A stretch of DNA of 64,000 nucleotides, from assembly GCA_030549335.1 (NCBI GenBank), contig CM060198.1, positions 372,001 to 436,000 of the forward strand, read 5' to 3'. Below, in pieces: positions 10,700 through 21,623 of the stretch; position 1 is the first letter of the stretch, and each line of letters opens with the position of its first letter. A program made the translations under genes and the position numbers. Source of the DNA: Pontederia crassipes (taxonomy: Eukaryota; Streptophyta; Magnoliopsida; Commelinales; Pontederiaceae). The notes below the pieces were generated by a model, which saw only the letters and a program-made list of their open reading frames with translations, made no database searches and was not told the DNA's origin.

Positions 10700-11830
10700 G
10701 GACAAAAATAAACAAAGAAAAGGTACCGGTTCGGTGGAAGCGGCTGAGGTTTCGACCGTAGTATTCGATGAAGAACCGGCTGAAGGTCGGAGGTGACTCG
10801 GCCGTAAGGGACCGGTTGACGAAGAACTTCGGCCGTAATTGATGAAGCTCGGCCGGAGATTGGAGTTTGGCCGTAAGAAGTTGGAGGCATGACTCGGAAC
10901 TCGGCCGTAAGGAGTTGATGAATCTATAGATTTCGGCCGTAAGGAATGGCGGTGTGGTTTCGGCCGTAAAGTGAAAAACTCGCCCGAAGTTTGGCCGTAA
11001 GAGAGCGGCGGAGATGGCGTGACTTCGGTCGTAAAACGAAGGCGACGTGGAAGCTTGGCCGTAACGCACTGGGCGTAAGGATCGGCGGTTGGCGTTTGAG
11101 ACTTCGGGCGTAGCGCAGATGGTAGGAGCGCGGTGGAAACTCGGCCGTAATAAATGTCGGTGTGCGGTGGAAGACCGGCCGTAATGCACACGGAAGCGCT
11201 GGAACTTCGGCCGTAAGGAGTTGCTCGGCCGGAGTCGAGTGGAGTTTCACTTCGGCCGTAAGGTAGAAAGCTCAGCCATAATGAAGTCTCGGTGCGCGGT
11301 GGCTTGGAGAAAGCTCGGCCGTAAGGAGTTGATTGATCTGCAACATACGAGAAGAGGTAAGTATTTTATAGATGAATTTATGGGGGTAATACCTGTTCCG
11401 ACGGCGCGCAGTGAAGGGTCAAATCCGGGCGTAAAGGCATGCATTTTTCCAAGGTATGTCCGTGGTCTGCTGATGTGACATCTCGGCCGTAATGGAATGG
11501 TGGCAGGGCGTAATAGGAACCCGCAGCTCTTGTCATGTCTTCGGCCGTAAAGAGCATCGTAGGGCGTGATATTTGGCCGTAAAGAGCATCGTAGGGCGTG
11601 ATCTTCGGCCGTAACGATGTGGCGTCTTGTCATGCCTATTGGAATCTTTACGGCGTGGTCATCGAGGTGATTCTCGGCCGTAACGAGGAATGGTGGCAGC
11701 TTGTCTTGTCATGTCCGAGCTTGATGCATGTGTGACAACTCGGCCGTAATGCACACGTAACGAGGGTGGCAGGGCGTAATGTCTGAGCTTCGGCCGTAGA
11801 GAGAATCAATTCTTGAAATTTACACCCATG
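10700..11830. repeat. CGGCCGTAA motif array between pol and the third ORF
   Basis: The + strand sequence repeats (T/A)CGGCCGTAA, with variants GGGCGTAA and TGGCCGTAA, roughly every 30-60 bp, with about 20 exact GGCCGTAA cores. The text between motifs differs, so this is not a simple tandem repeat. On the - strand the motif (TTACGGCCGA) has no stop in any frame, which leaves several overlapping long frames open here. They read as repeated LRP, YGR and TAE and are best seen as artefacts. Confidence 0.85.
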
Positions 11831-12058
11831 CTTGGAGTTGACGCCTCTGAATTTATCTCTCCTTACAAACATTAAATATTAATTAAATTAAATGACTCCA
11901 TAATAAAATAAATTTCTAATTAAAAAATAAAACTATCACCGAAACTAAGATATTAACAACTAATTAGACTAATCTAAAAAAATTGAAAAAAATAAAAATA
12001 AAAAGGATAGAAATAGTTCTGATTTATAGTCGTCAGTTTGACTTTGTCAATTCGTCAT

Positions 12059-15000
12059 TTAGATGGTAAACAGATTAATCATAGATAAATTTTGATAATA
12101 TGTGTTATCATGATAGAGTTTGAGTCTATGTCCATTAACTTTAAATTTTTGTTTATGATCCAATGATTCAATTTCAAATGTTCCATAAGGTGAACTATTG
12201 ATTATGATATAAGGGCCAATCCACCTTGATTTGAGTTTTCCAGGAAATAATTTGAGTTTACTATTGTAAAGAAGCACTCGTTGACCAGGTAAAAATTCTT
12301 TATGTTTAATATGCAGGTCATGTAATTTTTTTGTACGTTCTTTATATAGTTTGCTGTTCTCATATGCATGATATCTAAATTCATCGAGCTCATTTAATTG
12401 TAATAATCTTTCTGATTGTGATGATTTTAGATCCAGATTTAAAAATTTCGTTGCCCAATAAGCTTTATGTTCTAATTTCACAGGAAGGTGACATGATTTT
12501 CCAAAAACTAATCTATAAGGAGAGGTACCTATAAGTGTCTTAAAAGCGGTTCTATATGCCCAAAGTGCATCGTCTAGTTTCAAGGACCAATCCTTCCTAG
12601 ATGAGTTCACAATTTTCTCTAGAATTCTTTTAATTTCTCTATTTGAAATTTCCACGTCCACAAGATTGGGCATGATATGGGGTACTAAGAAAGTGGTTGA
12701 CTCCAAATCGGTTAAGAAGAGTTGACATTATTTTATTACATAAATGTGTTCCATTGTCACTTATGATAGTTCTAGGTGTTCCAAATCGAGTAAAAATATT
12801 TTTTCTTAGAAAGTTGGCAACTACCTTGGCCTCATTTGTTGGTGTGGCTATAGCTTCTACCCATTTGGAAACATAATCAACCGCCACTAAGATGTAATGG
12901 TTGTTAAAGGATTTAGGGAATGGTCCCATAAAGTCAATGCCCCAAACATCAAAAATATCACATTGTAAAATATTTGTGAGAGACATTTCATCTCGACGAG
13001 AAATATTACCTGTCCTTTGGCATTTGTCACAATACTTACATTAGTTTCTTGCAACTCTGTAAATGGTTGGCCAATATAGTCCACATTCAAGTACTTTAGC
13101 CGCTGTTCGATTGGGTCCAAAGTGACCTCCAGCTTGTCCATCGTGGCAATGACTTAGGATATTATCAATCTCATCTTCGTGAACACATCTTCGAACTACT
13201 TGATCTGCACATAATCGAAAAAGATAAGGATCTTCCCAGTGATAATTCTTGACATCAGATAAGAATTTCCTTTTTTGATGAGTGGTCATGCCCTTTGGAA
13301 TGTAATGTCCTGCAAGGTAATTAGCAAAATCAGCGAACCATGGTGTAGTGTCAGAAATTTGAAAAATTGTAAAGATAGAAAAAAGTTTCTCATCTGGGAA
13401 TTCTTCAAGTATGTTTGTGACTTCTCTTGGAGATGAGTCCAAATGAGATAGGTGATCAGCTAATAAGTTCTCAGTCCCTTTTTTGTCTTTTACTTCCACA
13501 TCGAACTCTTGCAAAAGTAGTATCCATCAGATCAGTCTAGGTTTGGCATCTTGTTTGCTCATCAAATGCTTGATGGCTGCATGATCTGTGTATACAATAA
13601 TTTTTGAACAAATTAGATATGATCTAAACTTGTCGAAAGCAAAAATAATAGCAAGAAACTCCTTCTCTGTTGTTGCATAATTTAGTTGGGCAGCATTCAA
13701 TGTTCGGCTTGCATAATATATGACATGAAATGTTTTATCCTTTCTTTGCCCCAACACAGCTCCAATAGCACCATCACTCGCGTCACACATCATCTCAAAT
13801 GGTAGAGACCAGTCTGGTGCAACAACAACAGGTGCAGAAATTAGCATTTCCTTTAATAAATTAAAGGCAGCAAGACAATCTGAATTAAAATCAAATTTTG
13901 TGTCCTTAGCAAGAAGATTAGTTAAGGGTTTAGCCATTTTTGAAAAATCTTTGATAAAACGGCGATAAAATCCTGCGTGCCCAAGGAAGCTTCGAATGCC
14001 CTTCACATTAGTTGGAGGGGGCAGATTTGTAATAACATCTATCTTGGCCTTATCCACTTCAATTCCAATTGCTGAGATTTTGTGGCCAAGCACTATACCC
14101 TCCTTAACCATGAAGTGACATTTTTCCCAATTAAGGACCAAATTCGTTTCTTCACATCGCTGCAAAACTAGAGATAAGTTATCCAAACAATTATTAAAAA
14201 AGCTACCAAATAGTGTAAAATCATCCATGAAGACTTCGAGTATCTTCTCATTCATGTCTGCAAAGATGGACATCATGCATCTCTGAAATGTTGCTAGAGC
14301 GTTGCATAGACCAAATGGCATCCTTCTATAGGCAAACGTTCCATATGGACATGTGAACGTTGTCTTTTCTTGATCCTCAGGTGCTACTGCTATTTGATTG
14401 TATCCAGAATAGCCATCTAGAAAGCAATAATAGCTATGACCTGCAACACGCTCTAACATTTGGTCAATAAAAGGTAATGGAAAATGATCCTTGCGGGTAG
14501 CATCATTAAGCTTCCTATAGTGTATACAGACTCTCCAACATGTAACTGTTCTTTGAGGCACCAATTCATTATTTTTATTACTTACCACAGTGATTCCTCC
14601 TTTCTTAGGGACTACCTGCACAGGACTTATCCATGAACTATCAGAAATGGCATATATAATACCTGCATCAAGGAGTTTGATGACCTCCTTTTTCACAACT
14701 TCCCTTAAAGTTGGGTTGAGCCTTCTTTGATATTGAGCAATTGGCTTGGCATTGTCCTCCATCAAAATCTTGTGCATGCAAATGGTAGGAGAGATGCCCC
14801 TGATATCTGAGATCGACCAGGCAATTGCTCTTTTGTATTGCCTCAATACTTCTAAAAGTTGGTTTTCCATATCACCTGTCAAATCAGCAGATATGATAAC
14901 TGGGTAAGTGTCATTTTTAAGAAAAGCATATCTTAAATGAGGTGGAAGTTCTTTAAGTTCAAATTTTGGAGAATAATCCAATTTATCGTTTTTCGCCTCG

Positions 15001-15806
15001 AGTGTCTCTGTTGTTATTGGTGCATTATCGTCTTCCACAATTTCTCTAGATTCCTCTATCATTTCCAAAGCTTCCTTAGCATATGGATCTGAGATAAAAT
15101 CTGCAACAATATCATAAAAAACATCAATCGTGTCATTTTCTAAAGAATCAATGGCATAACAGGATGAGTAATCAAAAGGTTGTTTGAGAGAATTTTTTAT
15201 ATTGAAAGTGATGTCTTCATTGTTGACACGAAGTTTGAGCATCCCTTGTTGAACATCTATGAGTGCGTTTCCTGTTGCTAGGAATGGTCTCCCGAGGATG
15301 ATGGGGGTTTTTTCATCTGCCCTCATATCCAGAACAATAAAATCTGCAGGAAAAACAAATTTATCAACCTTTACCAAAACATCTCTTAATATTCCTCGGG
15401 GTCTCTTGCATGAAGAATCTGCGAATTGAAGAGTCATGCTTGTTTCTTCAAGTTCTCCATAACCTAGCTGCACAAATATAGAATGTGGCATTAAACTAAT
15501 ACTAGCACCAAGATCACATAAAGCTTGTGCACAAAAGAATTTTCCTATAGTGCAAGGTATGGTGAATGTTCCAGGATCTTTCATTTTTCTAGGTATATCT
15601 CGATCGTAAATGGCACTACATTCTGATGTCAACATTACTCTCTCAGTTTTTTCAAACCTTCTTCTTGAAGATAAAATATCCTTCATGAATTTAGCATAGC
15701 TCGGCATCATTTGTAAAGCTTCATGAAAATGAATGTTAATAGATAATTGCTTCAGAATATCAAGAAAGCGAGAAAATTGCTTATCTAACTGTTCTTTGCG
15801 AAATTT
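12059..15806 (-). pseudogene. Athila pol: protease, reverse transcriptase, RNase H, integrase
   Basis: It follows gag in the same frame after a TAG at 15807-15809. From an internal Met at 15710, the protease site CDLGAS lies near residue 66, RT motifs include FMDD near residue 494 (14220-14231), and the RNase H motif CDAS is near residue 640 with TEKE and TDHAA after it. A TGA (13527-13529) and a TAA (13041-13043) interrupt the frame. The integrase zinc region and core ([14 protein letters not shown]) follow, then a frameshift near 12640-12706 before VEISNREIK. Unusual residues include WRVCIHY where WRVCIDY is usual, and CNALATF where CNAPATF is usual. No chromodomain is seen. It cannot yield a full enzyme. 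Confidence 0.92.
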
Positions 15807-17396
15807 CTATGGATAGGGCAGATCCTTTATGTCAGTTTCTTTTTTCTTCAGATTGATCTTTTCAGTAGTATGATCTTGTGTCTTTAATGCTTCAGTTTCT
15901 TCTTTATGATCAATTATTCTTGGCGGGGAATCTGATCTCAGACTTCTCAATTGTTTCCCACTTCTAAGAGTCACAGCTTTGGTCTCTTCTTTAGGATTTT
16001 TCTCTGTATTGCTTGGAAGAGTCCCTGGTGCACGTCCTGCCATCATATTGGCCATCTGCCCTATTTGCATTTCTAAGTTCCTGATTGTAGCATCTTGATT
16101 ATTTGCCCTTGTTTCCATTGTCTTCTGCATGGTTTGCATAGTGTCAATAACTCTTGCCATCATTTCTTCCATAGGATTAGTCGATTGTTGGACAGGAGCT
16201 TCTTGTTGCTTTCTCAAAAGTGTATAATTTTGTGGATGAGCTTGATTCTGAAATTTCTCAAAAACTTGCCCTTGGTTTGACCTGTAAGGAAACTTCTGAT
16301 TGTTCCTCCAACCATAGTCATTATTCCTGAAAAATGGATTGGAGACAAAGTTAGCATTTTCAATATGTTCAGGATTAGAAATGTTACCTTGAGGACAATA
16401 ATTGCTCGCATGTCCTCCTCCACAGTTATTGCACACCATTAATGACATCATCTGCTCAAATTTTTGATTAAGTGACTCCAGCTGAGTCACTACTTCAGAA
16501 GAATTTTTACTTTCTATAGCATGCACATCATGAGTTCGGCGAGGTGGTCTCCTTTCTTGACTTGACTTGAGTGCTACAGCTTCAATTATATCTTGTATCT
16601 CACTAGGACGTTTAGATCCCAGTACTGTCCCTCCTGCTGATTGATCGAGCTTATCTTGATCTGCAGGTCGTAATCCATGGTAGAAATCTTCCATCACTTG
16701 ACACTTTGGAATTCTATTGTCAGGAACTCTGGCCAGCAGTTCCTTATATCGTTCCCAGGCTTCATATAACGTCTCGTTATCGTCTTGAACAAATGCCCTC
16801 AATTCTCTTCGATATTTGCCTGCCTTTTGTGGTGGACAATATTTTCCAACAAACTTTTCTACCAGCTCCAACCAAGAATGAATCGATCCTGCAGGCAAAG
16901 TTTTAAACCAAGTGAAAGCTTTGTCACGTAAAGATTGAGGAAATAATAATAAACGAATAACTTCAGAAGAAACATTATTATTTCTAAAGGTGCTCAGAGT
17001 GGCAAGAAATTTATCAAGGTGATCGTGAGGGTCTTCATGAAATCCTCCTCTAAATTGGGATGCTTGTATCATCCTTACGATTGCGGGATTTATCTCAAAA
17101 TTATTTGCGTTAATATCAGGCAACACGATGCATGATTCTCGGTCACTGTATCTGGCCGAGACATATTCTCTCATAGAAAGTTCTGCTTCATCTTCTCGCC
17201 GATTATTATATGGTGGAACCAGTTCATTCTGTTGCTCCAGTCTCTGATTGTCGCGTGCTTGTTCCGCCATTTTTCTTATATTTCTTCGTAATCGACGATA
17301 GGTTCTTTCAATTTCAGGATCAAATTCCAACAGTGGATTTGAACTTCTAGTGCGCTTATCAGAAGATTCCAGGATTGATTGTGATTTAATTTTCAA
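15807..17396 (-). CDS. Athila gag polyprotein
   Basis: This is an uninterrupted frame of 529 residues from ATG at 17396. It would form the RNA-packaging particle. The retrotransposon gag domain spans about residues 100-290 (NPAIVRMIQASQF, then HDHLDKFLATLS and FTWFKTLPAGSIHSW). A zinc knuckle CNNCGGGHASNYC lies near residue 320 and a glutamine-rich coiled region follows. The frame ends in TAG and the next codons continue in frame into pol. So gag-pol was one polyprotein, or uses stop readthrough. The leader (17397-18890) precedes it with no other start-bearing ORF of note. It is the only element protein in the window that looks intact. Confidence 0.88.
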   Translation of the reverse strand: MKIKSQSILESSDKRTRSSNPLLEFDPEIERTYRRLRRNIRKMAEQARDNQRLEQQNELVPPYNNRREDEAELSMREYVSARYSDRESCIVLPDINANNFEINPAIVRMIQASQFRGGFHEDPHDHLDKFLATLSTFRNNNVSSEVIRLLLFPQSLRDKAFTWFKTLPAGSIHSWLELVEKFVGKYCPPQKAGKYRRELRAFVQDDNETLYEAWERYKELLARVPDNRIPKCQVMEDFYHGLRPADQDKLDQSAGGTVLGSKRPSEIQDIIEAVALKSSQERRPPRRTHDVHAIESKNSSEVVTQLESLNQKFEQMMSLMVCNNCGGGHASNYCPQGNISNPEHIENANFVSNPFFRNNDYGWRNNQKFPYRSNQGQVFEKFQNQAHPQNYTLLRKQQEAPVQQSTNPMEEMMARVIDTMQTMQKTMETRANNQDATIRNLEMQIGQMANMMAGRAPGTLPSNTEKNPKEETKAVTLRSGKQLRSLRSDSPPRIIDHKEETEALKTQDHTTEKINLKKKETDIKDLPYP

Positions 17397-17499
17397 TTAG
17401 TACCTGCAATAACCAATTTTCAGTAAGATAAAAGAATAAAATAAAATATATATACAAGAAGAAAGAAATTCAGATAATAGGTCACGAAAAATGAGTTTT

Positions 17500-18720
17500 T
17501 AACAAATAAAGTCTTTCGGCGTGATAGAATTTGAAAAATCATCATTAAATTAATTTTCGAGAGGAACTTTTCAAAAATTTAATTTATGACCGCAAACGGA
17601 GGTTCTTCAAACCAATACAAATACCAAATATAAATATCGACCGAAAGAATTTATGATGATGTAACAAACGGCACAAAATAAGTCTGAACTAATTTGCGGC
17701 CGTAAAGTTAATAATCAGACATAATAAAAAATTATTTTCAGAGAGGAAATAAGATTAATCGGCCGTAATTACAGAAATAGATTTATGGCCGAAATTAGAT
17801 TAATAATCCGAGGCTCGTTCGTCCGTAAAAATCATAAAACAGTGTTGATAGGGGTTCAACGTGAAGGCGTAAAAACTTGTTGGCTTATGATCGAACCAAC
17901 GTCGTAAAAATTAACACAGCGATGAATCATTTCGGCAATCAACTCCTCACATATAAAATCATAGGCGTAAAGAACTGAGGTTGACAACCTTGGTCGTAAA
18001 ACAGAACAGGGTTTCGGCCGAAATAAAAATCGGACGAAACGTCGACAAAATGACTCATTACGGCCGAGGAAGAGAATAATTCATATCGGCCGTAAAACAA
18101 TGAGAATTAAGTTGAACGTGATCGTTAATGGCCGAAAAGGTCGTAATATGGCGTAAAAACAAATGTTCAGAAATTTTACGACCGTAAAATCATGAGATCA
18201 ATTTTCGGCCGTAAAAAGAAAACATGAGATCATTCTCGGCCGTAAAAAAAATTAAATTGTCAATTAAGACTAGATCACATCGGCCGAGATGATGTTAACA
18301 CGAGGCCGTAAAGAAAAATAGGGTTTCGGCCGAAATAAAAAAGTTGAATCATTACGGCCGAAAGTGAATTAAGAAGACTCTTTACGGTCGTAAAACAATG
18401 AAATCAGATCAAATCCATATGAAAAGTTCAAAGAATTAAAATGTTACGGCCGAGAATGAAAATTGATTCGAATAGGGCATAAAATATTTAAACCATCGAT
18501 AAACCGGGCGTAACAAGGTCAAATCAATATCCATTACTCATGGCGTAAAACAACGTTCGGATAAAAATATTACGGCCGTAAAGATTGAAAGTTTAGAATT
18601 CAGAAATCATTCATTGCGAGGCCGTAAAATTAATAAAACCGACACATTAAATCTCGATCGTAAAATCATAAGTCGACAGTGTAATTCAGAAAATTCAATC
18701 GGCGTCGGATTTTAAACCGA
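17500..18720. repeat. CGGCCGTAA motif array in the Athila leader
   Basis: The 1.5-kb leader between the primer site and gag is filled with CGGCCGTAA, TTACGGCCG, GGCGTAA and TCGTAAAA variants at short, irregular intervals. The same motif fills the LTR U3 and the spacer at 10700-11830. No gene is visible here. Confidence 0.8.
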
Positions 18721-18890
18721 AAGTAGATAAATTAAAAAATTATCGTGACCTTTCTCTGCAAAAGAGAAAAAAAGTTAGTTTATTCACAAAAATAATTAAA
18801 ACAATTAATACATATTTATAAAAAAATATTTACAATTTATTTACATCTCCTAATAATTCATAAAAATCAGAAATTAATTAATAAAATATT

Positions 18891-18907
18891 CCCCGGCAAC
18901 GGCGCCA
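18891..18907 (-). other. Primer-binding site of the Athila element (tRNA-Asp)
   Basis: TGGCGCCGTTGCCGGGG on the - strand. It matches the 3' end of plant tRNA-Asp without mismatch and lies six bases inside the right LTR. Confidence 0.92.
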
Positions 18908-18913
18908 AAAACT

Positions 18914-20564
18914 TGATGGGTTTGATTTGTAACAATAAAATTTGCTAGCAAGTGCACTAGTCGCTCAAGTAATATAGTAAATAGGAGTAAGAGTGTCGAA
19001 CCCACGAGGAATATTATTAATTCAATATCTGAATTTATAAATTAATAAGAGAGGATAAACATGGATTTCTGGAAAGAGGTTTTAAGAAATAAAATAAAGA
19101 AAATAAGATAAAGATAAGATAGTGGTGTTGAAGTTAGGCCTTAGGATGAAAATAGATCAGGATAAATATTTGAACCATAAAAGATAAATTTAATCTTTAA
19201 AGATGGATTAGGAATTTTCTCAAGTTATTAATTTAAAAGATTAACATCACAGAGTCCACAAAACTGGTAATTCTGCTATTTAATCCGGTAAATCAAACTA
19301 TCTTAAATTTAATCAAACCTAAAGTCCGACAAACTGGTATTCGTCAGATAAGATTGAAATTAAGATGCATTAATATGAAAATCCTAGACTATTAATCACT
19401 CCACAAACTGGTTAGATTAACAGACCACATAAACTTGATTCTCCACACACTAGTTATCAAATTTATGTCAATTATTAATTTCACATAAAATCAATTAATT
19501 TAATTAATGAATTCTGAAATTAGATAATCCACAAACTGGTAAGTACTCAACTCAGAAATTCAAATAATTAAATCAAAAGCATTAAGCACACTTAATTAAT
19601 TGATCAGAAAAGATTAAAACAAATATTATAGGGTCCAAATAGTTTCCCTTCAATAATAATCTCCTAATATGAAATAAATAAAAATATGGAGTTCATCCTA
19701 GAAATTCTGGAGAGATAATAACAAAATAATAATAATTGAAAGAATTACACCCAAATAGATAAAAGTCGAAGCTTCGGATCACGGGCAGACAGTCGGGCAG
19801 CCTCTCGGACTTGATCAGGGTCGCGATCAACTTCCAGCCGTCGCACCTCTCTCCTCTTGGTCGTAGCCTCCAGAGCTCATGACTCGCCGTGGAAGAAACC
19901 TGAACTTCAGAGCACCCTTGAAACGATGGATTCTTCACGTATTTATAGGGTGCGGACGGCCTTCAATTTGATCTCGGCCGTAACATCGTACGGTTGACTT
20001 TAAAATTATAAGATAAACTTGGCCAAAGATAAATCATTTCATCTTTACGCCCAAAGATAAATCCTTTTTATCTTTTACTCCCTTAGAGTCTCGGCCGAAA
20101 CAGAGAATTAAATCTTGTTACGCCCAAAAGATAAAAACATTTGATTGTTACACCCTTCATCTTCATGCCATTACGCCCTCCAAATTTCGGCCGTAAGGAA
20201 AGACTTCTCCTGTTACGCCCAAAAGATAAAAACATTTATCTTTACTCCTTCAAATGTTAGCCGTAACAAAGAATTAAATCTTGTTACGCCCTAGAAATCT
20301 CGACCGTAACGACTTGGGTGTAAAAATCTCGGCCGTAAGAAATAATTTCTTTGAATTTCGGCCGAGATTCGAATTTTCCTGCAAAATAATTATCCATGTT
20401 TAGTTAATCCATCCACAATTAAAATATTTAGAGTATTTAATAATTAAAATTGATAAATCCGGAATTACGATTAAAAGTGACTAAAAATGATGCATGCCAT
20501 GATCAAATTACAGAAAATTTAATTAAAATAATTAACTAAAATATGTTGTATTTTGCATGCATCA
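18914..20564 (-). repeat. Athila 5' LTR
   Basis: The 1651-bp LTR begins TGATGGGTTTG and ends GCATGCATCA (+ strand). It is almost identical to 6114-7752 and keeps the 10 bases missing there. It contains a U5 module GCAAGTGCACTAGTCGC ... GTGTCGAACCCACGAGG (18946-19008) that has counterparts in two other LTR families here. Confidence 0.93.
19940..19947 (-). promoter_or_regulatory. TATA box of the right (5') Athila LTR
   Basis: CCCTATAAATA on the - strand, identical in place to the left LTR. This copy would drive transcription of the element leftwards. Confidence 0.6.
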
Positions 20565-20608
20565 TTCATCAAAATATAATTTCATGTCATTGAAACTTTG
20601 ACCCAACA

Positions 20609-20843
20609 ACGAGGGGATACTTGCATGGCCTCGGCACAGCCACTCAGGTACCTAGGAGGATCAGAGGATATGTAGGTGGCCCATCTACTCCGAGCTCATC
20701 CGCTGCACCTGAAATAACACAACTATCACAACATTTATCGCAGCAGCTATCGGAGCAGATATCGCGGCAAGCGTCGTAGCAGTTGTCACAACAGTTGGCT
20801 CCACTATTGCAGGTGATTCGGGGATTGATCCCGACGTAGAATC
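20609..20843 (+). pseudogene. CACTA accessory protein, C-terminal part after the insertion
   Basis: This continues the coding region of 3205-3587 beyond the second ACGAG. It reads RGYLHGLGTATQ, then a serine/proline-rich linker, then repeated glutamines and leucines (SQHLSQQLSEQISRQ), as in CACTA proteins that end in a Q-rich helix. An in-frame TAG interrupts the Q-rich part at about 20778-20780, and the next stop follows near 20841. Relative to exon 3 the frame is shifted. It is certainly non-functional. Confidence 0.6.
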
Positions 20844-21149
20844 CATTCCCGTGAGGCCATGGACCGAGCATGTCTGGGTCGAACGTTTGGAACGATAACA
20901 ATAACTTCTAAACCTAGGATAGAAACAAACCATGGATAGAAACTATACTTTTGTCACTTATAGACTTAGATATACGAATAGTGTGTTAGTTCAGTTTATT
21001 ACATTTCATCTTCTTATCTTAAATATTATGCCTGTGATGCTTTCATATTATGCTTGTGATGAATATCAATGTATCAATGCATTTATATGCATTATATAAT
21101 TGTATGGTGTGGGAAGGGGGAAAAATGCGGTTGGTATGGGTCAAAAAAA

Positions 21150-21623
21150 TTTGCAATTAGTGCCTCCATAGCGTCACATTAGCGGCGCCAAAATAGTCGA
21201 CGCTATGATAAATATATCATCCTTAGCGCCATATTAGCGTCTCATTGACGACGCAAATACCATCATGTTTGCGTCACTTCTGCGCCGAAGTACCGTCAAC
21301 TAATTCTTAATGTTAGCGTCACTTAGGCGTCGGAGTAGCGCTTGCGCTTTAGCGCAATGTGAGCGTTGAATTAGTGACACATTTCTACTGCTCCCAGCCG
21401 GACACCACGCGTCTTAATAACGTCGAGATAGCATCAACAACTAGCGCTAATGACGTCTCCATCTTTGTTGGCTCTATTGCGACGAAATTAGCCACGGATT
21501 TGCGATGTCGCATATGTGCGGCGCTAGTTGAACTCTAAAGTGATGCTCTATGTCACGGAGATGCAATAGCACCTCCCTAGTGTCACGTTTATTGGGTCTC
21601 TATTCCTCAATTTTCTTGTAGTA
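21150..21623 (+). repeat. CACTA subterminal repeats and right terminus
   Basis: A block rich in (T)AGCGTCAC, GACGC and GCGCC motifs in both orientations ends at TTTTCTTGTAGTA. Such motif clusters are the binding sites of CACTA TNPA-like proteins in known elements. The binding protein is not encoded here. Confidence 0.6.

Larger units (their letters stand above)
6114..20564 (-). mobile_element. Athila-type Ty3/Gypsy LTR retrotransposon, full length
   Basis: The 14.45-kb element has LTRs at 6114-7752 and 18914-20564 and the TSD TTCAT (6109-6113 and 20565-20569). On the - strand the order is LTR, tRNA-Asp primer site, about 1.5 kb leader, gag, protease-RT-RNase H-integrase, a motif-rich spacer, a third ORF, 1.3 kb without genes, polypurine tract and LTR. 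The tRNA-Asp primer, long LTRs, lack of a chromodomain and an extra ORF after pol fit the Athila lineage. The LTRs show about two dozen differences by eye, plus a 10-bp deletion in the left copy, so insertion was recent. The coding region carries stops and frameshifts, so the element cannot move by itself. Confidence 0.92.
3588..20608 (-). repeat. Solo LTR of the Copia family, interrupted by two later insertions
   Basis: The LTR parts are 3588-4047, 5411-6113 and 20570-20608. The sequence begins TGTAGGATCCC and ends TTGACCCAACA, like 1939-3112. The 5-bp TSD is ACGAG (3583-3587 and 20609-20613). With no internal region and a perfect TSD it is a solo LTR, left by recombination between two LTRs. 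A TATA box is at 5543-5552 (- strand). TCGACCGG-type motifs fill 5630-5930. Confidence 0.88.
3113..21623 (+). mobile_element. Decayed CACTA (En/Spm) transposon, host of the left nest
   Basis: The element's own sequence is 3113-3587 and 20609-21623; the rest of the span is the inserted solo LTR and its nested contents. The coding fragment resembles the plant CACTA accessory protein (Transposase_24 type). The right end (about 21611-21623, TTTTCTTGTAGTA) matches the CACTA terminus with the last G changed to A. In front of it (21150-21600) is a subterminal region dense in AGCGTCAC, GACGC and GCGCC motifs. The left end is not visible, because the Copia element occupies or has replaced that side. 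Confidence 0.7.

Noticed and set aside
10647-11633. Several long - strand open frames reading as LRP/YGR/TAE repeats
   Set aside because: They overlap in different frames and come from the stop-free motif TTACGGCCGA. They show no domain and no independent evidence of coding. Only the frame that enters the third ORF may matter.
20644-20933. Cys-rich - strand frames (CDNCYDACRD...)
   Set aside because: Antisense of the Q-rich CACTA coding region (CAGCAG/CAACAG), so the cysteines are an artefact.
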